Positions 1 through 7,218 of a DNA stretch of 18,151 nt are shown in pieces; the stretch's first letter is position 1; every line of letters starts with the position of its first letter. The DNA comes from Gemmatimonadales bacterium (GTDB taxonomy: Bacteria; Gemmatimonadota; Gemmatimonadetes; Gemmatimonadales; GWC2-71-9). The stretch spans positions 1 to 18,151 of the forward strand of contig JACDDX010000006.1 of assembly GCA_013816685.1 (NCBI GenBank), in the 5' to 3' direction. The position numbers and the translations under genes were made by a program. The notes beneath the pieces were generated by a model that saw nothing but the letters and a program-made list of their open reading frames with translations, did not search any database and was not told the DNA's origin.

Positions 1-2
1 AC

Positions 3-224
3 GCCCGGCTCCGGCTGCTGCGCGCGGGCGAAGCGGAGATCGGCGGTGCGGTGTGCGCCACCTGCGGTCCGCGGCCGGAGACCGATGCGCTGTTCTGCTC
101 GAGCTGCAGCCGCCGGCTGGTAGTTGCAGCTGCGTGCTCAGGGTGCCGGGCGCCGGTGGTGCCGGGCAGCCGGTACTGCGAGGCGTGCGGCACGCCGTTG
201 GCGGCCTCACCGGTGCCGACATAG
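3..224 (+). CDS. C-terminal end of a double zinc-ribbon protein (5' partial)
   Basis: The frame is open from the left edge and ends at TAG 222-224, giving the last 73 residues of a larger protein. Four CxxC knuckles are visible in order: CATC, CSSC, CSGC and CEAC. The first two and the last two pair naturally as two consecutive zinc ribbons, the arrangement of double zinc-ribbon (DZANK-like) modules. Such tails usually serve as structural or protein-binding elements attached to another domain, which here lies outside the window, so the role of the whole protein cannot be told. The last residues after the second ribbon are a short Ala/Pro tail. It converges on the minus-strand gene at 278-964 with about 50 bp between the stops. 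Sure of the reading frame and the ribbons; function unknown. Confidence 0.75.
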   Translation, partial: ARLRLLRAGEAEIGGAVCATCGPRPETDALFCSSCSRRLVVAAACSGCRAPVVPGSRYCEACGTPLAASPVPT

Positions 225-277
225 CCGATCAGCGGTCCACCCGCTTCGCTTCCTACCTTCTCGCCAACAATCCAGCT

Positions 278-964
278 CTACAATCCAAATCGAAGCGCGG
301 TCTCAAGCGAAAGTGCGCGAAGCGACTGGCGCTCGTAGCCGCCGGGAAGGTCACTGGTGTTGAACAGGCTCTCCGAGATCGCGTAGCCGAGACCGAGCTC
401 GACGCCCAATCGTCCCGCCGGCACACGGAGGGCGAGCTGTCCGGCACCGCCGAACAGTGTCGTCGTCTCGCCGCCTTCGAGCGCCCAGGCGTCGACGGTC
501 GGCCCGAGACGGACAAGGAGGGCCCCCCGGCCGACGTGGGTCAGCGGGACACCGACCGCCGTCATGAGGCGGGTGCGGGTGAACGACTGACTCCGGCTCT
601 GGACCATGATGCTGGGCGCCGTGATCTCGAGGTAAGTGGAGAGCGCGGTTACCTCGATGCCGACTTCGATGGGCCCGAGCCGGCGGGTGAGGCCGAGGCC
701 GAGGCGGAGGTCGGCGCTGGGGTGGCCGGAGGCATCGCCACCGATTTCGGGGTCGCTGCTGTGGGAAGCGCCGCGGAACGTCTCGGCGCCGGCGACGAGG
801 CCGAGGGACCAGGGGTGATTGCTCTCCTGGGCGGCCAAGGGGTGGGGGTGGGCGCCGATCAGGAAGAGACCGAGCGCCACGACCCTTGCCACCGATGCCG
901 CCGAGGTCACCCGTGGGGAGCGGGGGGGTAGGGGTCGAACTGGGGAGCACGGCGATAGGGGCAT
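278..964 (-). CDS. Predicted secreted outer-membrane beta-barrel protein, unknown function
   Basis: The product is 228 residues. It begins with a basic/Pro-rich stretch and a hydrophobic core (about residues 23-36), then a likely signal peptidase site around PLAAQ|E (residues 42-47). The rest alternates short hydrophobic strands with Gly-rich turns (for example RLGLGLTRRLGPIEVGIEV) and ends in strand-like ALRFGL, a pattern typical of small outer-membrane barrels. There are no catalytic motifs and I do not recognise a named family. The ATG at 964 gives an unusually long signal peptide. A GTG at about residue 19 would give a neater one, so the start is uncertain. Neither start has an obvious Shine-Dalgarno. 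It stands alone on the minus strand, converging with the zinc-ribbon gene. An immunity or adhesin role is not indicated; a porin-like or lipid-interacting barrel is the simplest guess. Confidence 0.7.
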   Translation of the reverse strand: MPLSPCSPVRPLPPRSPRVTSAASVARVVALGLFLIGAHPHPLAAQESNHPWSLGLVAGAETFRGASHSSDPEIGGDASGHPSADLRLGLGLTRRLGPIEVGIEVTALSTYLEITAPSIMVQSRSQSFTRTRLMTAVGVPLTHVGRGALLVRLGPTVDAWALEGGETTTLFGGAGQLALRVPAGRLGVELGLGYAISESLFNTSDLPGGYERQSLRALSLETALRFGL

Positions 965-1169
965 GAGACTCTCGAGTGGACTGCTCAGTCGGTCGCTCGT
1001 TCGGAACGGTTGGGAAGGGCGACGGAAAGGCTGGTCTAAACTGCTGGGGCGGTGTCAACCTACCGTCAACTGGGATTGATGGCCGGACGCGCTGTATGAC
1101 AATCGGCGTTCCGATCCACGCGGGCCTACGTACTCTCGGGTTTTCAGGACTCACCGTGCGGCCGACAAC

Positions 1170-1262
1170 CCTGAAGCCGGCGAGCTGCTCTGGAACTGCT
1201 CGACGCCGGGCTGATCGATGTGTTCGAGGTTGGAATCAGACCCATGCTGCTCGTCGTGCACT
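1170..1262 (+). pseudogene. Possible remnant of a RibD-C/DHFR-family reductase C-terminus
   Basis: In the frame starting at 1190 the translation reads LELLDAGLIDVFEVGIRPML. This closely follows the end of the RibD C-terminal (dihydrofolate-reductase-like) domain, where proteins read roughly 'LLxAGLVDELxLxxxPVLLG'. Just upstream, in another frame (about 1176-1189), AGEL can be read, matching the preceding 'GSGELV' part of that family, so a frameshift would separate the two pieces. The expected glycine-rich end after PMLL is missing: the frame continues into LVVHYDEGDE and closes with TGA inside the next gene. No start codon or upstream domain could be found. It is most simply a decayed gene fragment next to the DJ-1-like gene. 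The match is short and read by eye, so chance resemblance is possible. Confidence 0.35.
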
Positions 1263-1268
1263 ACGACG

Positions 1269-1274
1269 AAGGAG
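1269..1274 (+). promoter_or_regulatory. Shine-Dalgarno AAGGAG for the DJ-1/PfpI gene
   Basis: AAGGAG lies nine bases before the ATG at 1284. This decides the start: the frame is open further up to an ATG at 1218, but those 22 extra residues are Cys/Ser/Thr-rich, unlike the family, and overlap the suspected reductase remnant. Confidence 0.75.
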
Positions 1275-1283
1275 ACGAGACTT

Positions 1284-1886
1284 ATGATACCCGCTGTGCA
1301 CGTGCTGGTGTTTGACGGCTACGCTGACTGGGAGCCAGCGTTCGCGCTCGCGGAACTCCGCCGGTCGGGAGCTCTGGAGGTCGTCTCCTTGGGCTTCGGC
1401 GACGCGCCCGTGCGTTCGATGGGCGGGCTCCAGGTGGAGCCGGATCGCTCGCTCGAGGGGCTGGATCCGGCCACGGTCCGCCTGCTCATACTACCGGGTG
1501 GAGATATGTGGGAGGGACCGTATTCCCGGACTCAGATCGAGCACACTCTCGGGACGCTACATGCAGCGGGTGTGCCGATCGCGGCCATCTGTGCGGCAAC
1601 GCTCGCACTGGCACGCGCGGGACTGCTGGACGATCGAGCCCACACGAGCAATGAGCTGGCTCATCTCGAGCGCGCGGTGCCGGAGTACCGGGGCGCGCAT
1701 CAGTATGTCGATGCATTGGCGGTTCGCGACCGCAAGGTTATTACGGCGAGTGGACTCGGACCCATCGAGTTTGCCCGGGAGATCTTCGAAGAGCTTCAGA
1801 TTTTCAGCGACACTGACCGTATGGTATGGTTTCAGCTGTTCAAGCACGGGCGCTTCCCGGATCCGAACGCTGGACGACACGAGTAA
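1284..1886 (+). CDS. DJ-1/PfpI family protein
   Basis: The product is 200 residues of the class I glutamine-amidotransferase-like fold. It opens with a beta strand (VHVLVFDGYADWEPAFA), has the GGD turn at residues 72-74, and carries the nucleophile elbow AICAAT with Cys103 as the expected reactive cysteine. Glu17 in DWEPA matches the conserved acidic residue that tunes the cysteine in DJ-1-like proteins. The C-terminal half has the usual 'RDRKVITASGLGPIEFAREI' segment, placing it near the PfpI/YoaZ-like intracellular branch. Members include chaperone-like, glyoxalase-like and stress proteins; activity cannot be read from sequence alone. No signal peptide, so cytosolic. It stands alone, with 128 bp to the next gene. 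The family call is safe; the exact reaction is unknown. Confidence 0.88.
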   Translation: MIPAVHVLVFDGYADWEPAFALAELRRSGALEVVSLGFGDAPVRSMGGLQVEPDRSLEGLDPATVRLLILPGGDMWEGPYSRTQIEHTLGTLHAAGVPIAAICAATLALARAGLLDDRAHTSNELAHLERAVPEYRGAHQYVDALAVRDRKVITASGLGPIEFAREIFEELQIFSDTDRMVWFQLFKHGRFPDPNAGRHE

Positions 1887-2014
1887 TCGGCTTTCGTAAT
1901 TTCACCTCCAAACCGTCGCTGTAACCTCCGTCCCCCGCTCCTCGTAGAGCCTCCATCCACCTTATGTTCCGGCTCATTCCCCCGCCCACCCCGAGCCCCG
2001 CGCCGAGGATGTCC

Positions 2015-4090
2015 ATGATCCGCCGTCCCCAGCTCCCCCGCTCATCATGCATCGCCACCGCGTTGCTGCTCGCGTCGATGCCGACCGGCGAACTCGTCGC
2101 GCAGGGCGGCCCCAGCGCACCGGGCCTCGACCGGGCCGGGATGGACACCGCCGTCAAGCCGGGCGACGACTTCTTCGACTTCGCCAACGGCACCTGGCTC
2201 AAGACCACCGAGATCCCGGCCGACAAGAGCGGCACCGGCGCCGGCTCGATGTTGGCCGACCGCACCGACCAGGGCGTGGCCGAGCTGATCCAGAGTGCCG
2301 CGAAAGGGCACGCCTCCGGAGGCTCCGAGCTCCGGAAGATCGGCGACTACTACACCGCCTTCATGGACACCGCCGGGATCGAAGCGGCCGGCATGAAGCC
2401 TCTCCAGCCCGCCCTCGACTCAGTCGCCGCCATCCGCGACCGGAAAGACCTCGCCCGGGTCCTCGGCTCTGGCCTCCGCGCCGACGTCGACGCGCTCAAC
2501 AACACCAATTTCTACACCGGCAACCTGCTCGGCCTCTGGATCGCCCAGGACCTGAAGGACCCCAGCCACTATTCGCCCTTCCTGCTCCAGGGCGGGCTCG
2601 GCATGCCCGACCGGAGCTACTACACCGACCCCGGCGCCGGCATGGACTCGACCCGCGCGGCGTACCAGGCCCACGTCGCCAGGATGCTCTCGCTCGCGCA
2701 CATGCAGGGCGCCGAGGCCAGGGCCGCCAGCATCGTCGGGCTCGAAACAAAAATGGCCCGGGCCCACTGGACCCGCGAGCAGTCGGGTGACGTCAGCAAG
2801 GCCAACAACCACTGGAAGCGCTCCGAGTTCCAGAGCAAGGCGCCCGGCCTCGACTGGGACGCCTACTTCTCCGCCGCCCATCTTGCGAAGCCGCAGGTGT
2901 TCCAGATCTGGCAGCCGAGCGCCGTCACCGGTCTCTCAGGCCTGGTCGCGAGCGAGCCGCTGGAGACCTGGAAGGACTACCTCACCTTTCACGCGATCCA
3001 GTCCCACGCGGCGGTGCTGCCGGCCGCGTTCGGGCAGCAGTCGTTCGCCTTCTTCGGCACGACGCTGAGCGGCGCGACGCAGCAGCGCGACCGCTGGAAG
3101 CGCGCGGTCAACGCCACCAACAACGGACTCGAATTCGCGGTCGGCAAGCTCTACGCGGAGAAGTATTTCCCGGCCGCCGAGAAGGCGCGGGCCAAGGCGA
3201 TGGTGGCGAACCTCATCGCGGCATTCGGCCACCGGATCGACCATCTCGACTGGATGGCGCCGGCCACCAAGACTCAGGCCAAGGCGAAGCTCGCAGTGCT
3301 CAAGGTCGGCGTCGGCTATCCGGACAAGTGGCCGGGTTACGATGGCCTCGAGGTGAAACGGGGCGACGCGTACGGCAACGCGGAACGCGCCGCGCTGTTC
3401 CAGTATCGTGAGGAGATCGCCAAGCTGGGCCGGCCGGTGGACCGGAGCGAGTGGGTGATGACGCCGCAGACGGTGAACGCGGTGAATCTGCCGGTGATGA
3501 ACGCGATGAACTTCCCGGCGGCGATCCTGAACCCGCCGTTCTTCGATCCGAAGCGGCCCGCCTCGATGGACTACGGCGCGATGGGTGCCATCATCGGGCA
3601 CGAGATCAGTCACAGCTTCGACAACCAGGGCGCGTTGTTCGACGCCCGGGGGCGGTTGCACAACTGGTGGACGCCGGCAGATTTCAAGCACTTCGAGGCG
3701 TCGGCCCAGCAACTGGTGAAGCAGTACTCGTCCTACAAGCCGTTTCCCGACCTGGCGATCAACGGCCAGCAGACGTTGGGCGAGAACATTGCCGACCTCG
3801 CGGGACTGGCCGTATCGCTCGACGCCTATCACCGCTCGCTGCACGGCAGGGCGGCGCCGAAGGTCGGTGGCTTCACTGGCGATCAGCAGTTCTTCGTCAG
3901 CTTCGCGCAGGGGTGGCGCTCGAAGCTGCGGGACCCGGTGCTCCGGAACCGCATCCTCACCGACGGGCATGCGCCGGGGCAGTACCGCGCGTACACGGTG
4001 CGGAACCTCGACCCGTGGTACGCGGCGTTCGACGTGCAGCGAGGACAGAAGCTCTACCTGGCGCCAGCGGAGCGCGTGCGGGTCTGGTGA
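2015..4090 (+). CDS. Secreted M13 (neprilysin/PepO-type) zinc metallopeptidase
   Basis: An M13 endopeptidase of about 691 residues, expected to cut oligopeptides outside the cytoplasm. The zinc site HEISH is at residues 529-533 within [19 protein letters not shown], and the third zinc ligand lies in [10 protein letters not shown] (Glu590), with the Asp four residues on that supports the first histidine. The upstream substrate-binding segment reads [20 protein letters not shown], keeping the NA pair but replacing the aromatic residues common in this family. The N-terminal half has the usual all-helical M13 lid region, and the end APAERVRVW is characteristic. A signal peptide ([17 protein letters not shown]) leads. 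I chose ATG 2015, with GAGG six bases upstream; ATG 2009 or 1964 are in-frame alternatives that only lengthen the leader. The stop overlaps the next gene by GTGA, implying translational coupling. Confidence 0.95.
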   Translation: MIRRPQLPRSSCIATALLLASMPTGELVAQGGPSAPGLDRAGMDTAVKPGDDFFDFANGTWLKTTEIPADKSGTGAGSMLADRTDQGVAELIQSAAKGHASGGSELRKIGDYYTAFMDTAGIEAAGMKPLQPALDSVAAIRDRKDLARVLGSGLRADVDALNNTNFYTGNLLGLWIAQDLKDPSHYSPFLLQGGLGMPDRSYYTDPGAGMDSTRAAYQAHVARMLSLAHMQGAEARAASIVGLETKMARAHWTREQSGDVSKANNHWKRSEFQSKAPGLDWDAYFSAAHLAKPQVFQIWQPSAVTGLSGLVASEPLETWKDYLTFHAIQSHAAVLPAAFGQQSFAFFGTTLSGATQQRDRWKRAVNATNNGLEFAVGKLYAEKYFPAAEKARAKAMVANLIAAFGHRIDHLDWMAPATKTQAKAKLAVLKVGVGYPDKWPGYDGLEVKRGDAYGNAERAALFQYREEIAKLGRPVDRSEWVMTPQTVNAVNLPVMNAMNFPAAILNPPFFDPKRPASMDYGAMGAIIGHEISHSFDNQGALFDARGRLHNWWTPADFKHFEASAQQLVKQYSSYKPFPDLAINGQQTLGENIADLAGLAVSLDAYHRSLHGRAAPKVGGFTGDQQFFVSFAQGWRSKLRDPVLRNRILTDGHAPGQYRAYTVRNLDPWYAAFDVQRGQKLYLAPAERVRVW

Positions 4091-4758
4091 GCGACGGCGA
4101 GCCGGGCTTCGAGCCGCTGCCTGGCTACGTGGAGTATCCGGCGGCCGAGATGGAGGCGCGGAGCCGCGCCTTTGCCGCCGACTTGCAGCGTCGGCGGACC
4201 ACTCGGCATTTCAGCGCCCGGCCGGTCGCGCGTGCGGTCATCGAGTCCTGCCTCGAGGCGGCCGGCAGCGCGCCGAGCGGGGCGCACCTGCAGCCGTGGC
4301 ACTTCGTGGTTGTGGGCGATCCGGCCCTCAAGCGACGGATTCGCGAGGCGGCCGAACGGGCAGAAGCCGAGTTCTACGCCACGGCACCGGCCGACTGGCT
4401 CGCGGCGCTGGCCCCGCTCGGCACCGACGCCCACAAACCCCATCTGGAGACGGCGCCGTATCTCATCGCAGTTTTCGCCCAGCGCTACGGGCTCGGCGCG
4501 AACGGCGAGCGCCGGACGCACTATTACGTGAACGAGTCGGTCGGGATCGCCACCGGCTTTCTCCTGGCGGCTCTCCACCACGCGGGGCTGGTCGCGCTGA
4601 CCCACACGCCCAGCCCGATGGGTTTTCTCACCGATGTCCTCGAGCGTCCGGCGAATGAGCGACCGGTCATGCTCGTCGTCACCGGCTACCCGGCGGCTGA
4701 CGCCCGCGTGCCGGCGCTCACCCGGAAGCCGCTCAGCGAAATCGCCAGCTTTCGCTGA
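4087..4758 (+). CDS. Iodotyrosine-deiodinase-like nitroreductase-fold flavoprotein
   Basis: The product is 223 residues in the FMN-dependent nitroreductase fold. It follows the iodotyrosine deiodinase (IYD) subfamily closely: RRRTTRHFS (35-43) for FMN phosphate, [16 protein letters not shown] (61-76), [20 protein letters not shown] (145-164), LTHTPSPM (171-178) and the closing ERPAN...GYP...RKPLSEI. The three residues that grip the zwitterion of halotyrosine in vertebrate IYD (Glu157, Tyr161, Lys182) appear here as Glu93, Tyr97 and Lys117, with matching EFY and K-x-x-L-x-TAP contexts. This predicts reductive dehalogenation of halogenated tyrosines or a related phenol. The GTG start overlaps the M13 stop by four bases, so expression is coupled to the peptidase. 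No signal peptide, so cytosolic. A BluB-like or general nitroreductase role is less likely given the triad. Confidence 0.88.
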   Translation: MSDGEPGFEPLPGYVEYPAAEMEARSRAFAADLQRRRTTRHFSARPVARAVIESCLEAAGSAPSGAHLQPWHFVVVGDPALKRRIREAAERAEAEFYATAPADWLAALAPLGTDAHKPHLETAPYLIAVFAQRYGLGANGERRTHYYVNESVGIATGFLLAALHHAGLVALTHTPSPMGFLTDVLERPANERPVMLVVTGYPAADARVPALTRKPLSEIASFR

Positions 4759-4762
4759 GCGG
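4729..4762 (+). terminator. 13-bp perfect hairpin across the stop codon (terminator-like)
   Basis: The arms CCGCTCAGCGAAA (4729-4741) and TTTCGCTGAGCGG (4750-4762) are exact reverse complements around an 8-base loop. The right arm contains the TGA stop (4756-4758) of the deiodinase-like gene, so the last coding codons form the left arm. It sits at the end of the peptidase/deiodinase unit, where a transcription end or 3'-end stabiliser is expected. No T-run follows (GTCCCTCGC), so it is not a textbook intrinsic terminator. The palindrome could also be a protein-binding site. Confidence 0.55.
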
Positions 4763-4861
4763 GTCCCTCGCTGCCCGCACGCCGCAACGCTTCCGCGCTT
4801 CCCGCCGTCCAACCTCGCATCGGCGCAGCACCCGCCGCCTTCCCACCTTCAGGGAATCAGC

Positions 4862-6643
4862 ATGAGCAGACGAGTGATGACCGTGGTCGTGACCCTGTGC
4901 TGCGCGGTGGCCGCGGAAGCACAAACGACCGCTCCGTCCGTCCCCGGCGATTCCACCGCGCCGGCTCGCTCGCTCGCGGGCCTCTGGAAGGCCGAGCGCC
5001 GCTTCGGGCCGGACGCGCGCGGGACGCTGATCATCAAGCGCGCCGGGTCGGCGTATACCGCGGACATGATGGGTCGCACGCTGCCGGTGCGGGTGAAGTC
5101 GGGCGAGCTCGCCTTCGAGCTGCCGGACAGTCAGGGCGGCTTCCGGGGCGGGCTTCCGTCGCGCGGCACCCTCACCGGCCACTGGTTTCCTCCCGGCTCC
5201 TCAGCGCTGCTGGTGGGCTTCCGGTTCGCGTCGCCGGTGACGTTGAAGGCGGACGGGCCGAATCGCTGGCGCGGCCAGATCGTGCCGTTCGACGACGAGT
5301 TCACCTTTCATCTCCTATTGCGAGGGCGGCCCGACGGGACGCTCCATGTGCTGCTCCGGAATCCGGAGCGGGACTTCGGCGCGCAGATCGGCGCCGAACG
5401 ACTCGTGCGCAATGGCGATGTCGTTTGGCTGATGGGCCGGCGGCGGGGGCAGGGCGAAGAGCAGGAGCTGGCGAAGGGGAGCTACGATGCCGAGACCGAC
5501 GTCCTGACGCTGGCGTTTCCCAGCCGGGGCGGAAGCTATGACTTCCGGCGGGACCGCGAGGACAGCGACTTCTACCCCCGCGGCCTGCACCCGGACCGCT
5601 ACGTCTACCGCCCGCCGCCCGCGCTGGCAGATGGCTGGCCCACCGGGACGCTCGCTGCGGTCCGCATCGATCGGGCAGCGATCGAGAAGATCATTGACAC
5701 CATCGTCTCGATGCCGATGGATTCGATCGATGCGCCGCAGATCCACGGTCTGCTGCTCGCGCGGCACGGCAAGCTCGTGCTGGAGGAATATTTTCACCGC
5801 CAGCATCGCGACCGGCTCCACGAGACCCGCTCGGCGGCCAAGAGCATGACCGCGACGCTGGTCGGCGCCGCGATGCAGTCGGGCGCGCCACTCGCCCTAT
5901 CGACTCCCGTCTATCGGTTGATGAACGGCGGCACCTTTCCGCCCGGCCTCGATCCCCGCAGACGGGCGATGGCACTGGAGCATCTTCTGACGATGTCCTC
6001 GGGCTACTTCTGCGACGATCGGAACGACGACGCGCCGGGGAACGAGAACACCATGCTGGAGCAGACAAAGGAGCCGGACTACTACCGCTACACCCTCGCG
6101 GTCCCGATGGCGGCCGCCCCCGGCACGGAGTCGGTCTACTGCAGCGCCAATCCCAATCTCGCGCTCGGCATGCTGGGCCGAGCGACGGGTGAGTCGCCGC
6201 TTACGACCTTCGACCGTCTACTCGGCGTACCGATGCGGATCAGGAACTACGGCTGGCCGCTCGATCCCGCCGGCAACCCTTACGGCGGCGGCAGCACCCA
6301 GTTCCTTCCGCGCGACTTCATGAAGTTCGGGCAGCTCATGCTCAACGGCGGAACGTGGAATAGTCGCCGCATTCTCGGTCGCGATTTCGTGGCCCGCGCA
6401 TCGTCGACGCTGGTCCGCATCGGCGCGCGCGGCTACGGCTATCTCTGGTGGGGGGTCGACTACCCATTGCGGGGCCGCACCATCCACGCCTACTCAGCAC
6501 TGGGCGCCGGCGGGCAGCTGGTGATGGTCGTGCCCGAGCTCGATCTCGTCATCGCGAGCTACGGGGGGAGTTATAGCAGCCAGGGATGGAAGTACCTTCA
6601 GCAGGACCTGATTCCGCGCCTTGTTCTGCCCGCGGTGCACTGA
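4862..6643 (+). CDS. Secreted serine hydrolase, beta-lactamase class C/CubicO fold with extra N-terminal domain
   Basis: The product is 593 residues. The ATG at 4862 follows AGGGA by six bases and starts a clean signal peptide (MSRRVMTVVVTLCCAVAAEA, then Q). Residues about 30-280 form a strand-rich region I cannot assign. From about residue 285 the penicillin-binding-protein/class C beta-lactamase fold begins: SAAK with nucleophile Ser324 and Lys327, YCS (Tyr426) as the second motif, and GAGGQ (548-552) in place of the KTG box. These match CubicO-type esterases or peptidases rather than true beta-lactamases. The segment around DDRNDDAPGNEN (about residues 382-393) is also familiar in that group. 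The substrate could be an ester, a D-amino peptide or a similar small molecule. It follows the hairpin-ended unit after about 100 bp and is probably transcribed alone. Confidence 0.88.
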   Translation: MSRRVMTVVVTLCCAVAAEAQTTAPSVPGDSTAPARSLAGLWKAERRFGPDARGTLIIKRAGSAYTADMMGRTLPVRVKSGELAFELPDSQGGFRGGLPSRGTLTGHWFPPGSSALLVGFRFASPVTLKADGPNRWRGQIVPFDDEFTFHLLLRGRPDGTLHVLLRNPERDFGAQIGAERLVRNGDVVWLMGRRRGQGEEQELAKGSYDAETDVLTLAFPSRGGSYDFRRDREDSDFYPRGLHPDRYVYRPPPALADGWPTGTLAAVRIDRAAIEKIIDTIVSMPMDSIDAPQIHGLLLARHGKLVLEEYFHRQHRDRLHETRSAAKSMTATLVGAAMQSGAPLALSTPVYRLMNGGTFPPGLDPRRRAMALEHLLTMSSGYFCDDRNDDAPGNENTMLEQTKEPDYYRYTLAVPMAAAPGTESVYCSANPNLALGMLGRATGESPLTTFDRLLGVPMRIRNYGWPLDPAGNPYGGGSTQFLPRDFMKFGQLMLNGGTWNSRRILGRDFVARASSTLVRIGARGYGYLWWGVDYPLRGRTIHAYSALGAGGQLVMVVPELDLVIASYGGSYSSQGWKYLQQDLIPRLVLPAVH

Positions 6644-6783
6644 TCGTTCCGGCACGCTGGGTTTTGTCGGCGCTGGCCCCTTCCGCTTTGCGCTTCCCCC
6701 CTAGATTCCTCCGGTCCGCCTCGACCCATGGGAGCGATCACACCTGCGTGACCGGCATGTCCGCCGGCGAGGGGTAAGCGGGA
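6644..6783 (+). other. Leader region of the EF-Tu-domain-like gene
   Basis: This 140-bp gap has no supported coding region. TAGATT (6702-6707) matches four of six -10 positions, but no convincing -35 hexamer is found at 16-18 bases upstream, so a promoter is only suspected. GAGGGG (6769-6774) lies nine bases before ATG 6784 and is the likely ribosome binding site. Confidence 0.35.
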
Positions 6784-7113
6784 ATGGACGCTGGCATAGA
6801 GATACGCAACGTGTTCAACGTGAAAGGACGGGGCGCGGTGGCCATCGGTTACCTCCGCTACGGCGTCGCGCGGCCGGGGCAGCAGACTCAGCCACTCGCG
6901 CTCGGCACCGGACCGCTCCGCGTGCTCACCCTCTACGCGGTGGAGACCATGCATGCTTCGGCGGGCGGCGCCGGCGCGCTCGGCCTGGTCTTTCGCGAGC
7001 GGCCCTCGCTGGATGAGGTCAGGAGCGCGCTCGCCCCCGGCACGCTGCTGCAGTTCACGACTCCCGCGAGTTCCGAAGGCGTTGCTCCCGGCGAGCCCCA
7101 CGAAGCGGCGTGA
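6784..7113 (+). CDS. Small stand-alone EF-Tu domain-2-like (translation-factor beta-barrel) protein
   Basis: The product is 109 residues. IRNVFNVKGRGAVAIGYLRY (7-26) follows the opening of domain 2 of translational GTPases, where EF-Tu has a 'DVFxVxGRGTVVTGRV' pattern, followed by GVARPGQQ in place of 'G.i.vGD.V'. The later GAGALGLVFRERPSLDEVRS (62-81) and APGTLL match the 'GDNVGLLLRGV...ikrGmVL' end of the same barrel. No GTPase motifs (P-loop, NKxD) are present and the length covers only this one domain plus a short tail (92-109) rich in Pro, Glu and Ala. A role in binding RNA, a GTPase or another protein is possible, but none can be claimed. The start is supported by GAGGGG upstream. It converges with the lipoprotein gene across about 105 bp. 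Confidence 0.78.
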   Translation: MDAGIEIRNVFNVKGRGAVAIGYLRYGVARPGQQTQPLALGTGPLRVLTLYAVETMHASAGGAGALGLVFRERPSLDEVRSALAPGTLLQFTTPASSEGVAPGEPHEAA

Positions 7114-7218
7114 CGCTCTCACTCTGTCCGAAGCGCTCCGTCGTGGCGGCCGCGGGGCTCCGCGAGGAACCAGGCTCGCGCAGTCCCGCTGTGCGTGCCA
7201 GTCGCGTGGACTTGTTCG

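Larger units (their letters stand above)
965..1283. other. Gene-poor stretch between two genes, with possible decayed gene
   Basis: About 320 bp lie between the start of the minus-strand barrel protein and the DJ-1-like gene. On the minus strand a perfect TTGACA (1053-1058) could be a -35 element for the barrel gene, but no good -10 hexamer lies 16-18 bases downstream, so I do not call a promoter. The right third carries the suspected reductase remnant listed separately. No intact coding region or RNA gene is supported. Confidence 0.5.

Noticed and set aside
53..931. Plus-strand open frame of 292 codons
   Set aside because: It overlaps the zinc-ribbon end in another frame and runs antisense to the signal-peptide-bearing barrel protein; its product is an Ala/Gly/Glu-rich shadow.
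1053..1058. Perfect TTGACA on the minus strand upstream of the barrel gene
   Set aside because: No acceptable -10 hexamer at 16-18 bases; the nearest (TTTAGA) is only 12 bases away.
7151..7164. Possible bidirectional terminator (CGCGG-GGCT-CCGCG) between convergent genes
   Set aside because: Only a 5-bp stem with no T-run on either side; such stems are common by chance at this GC content.
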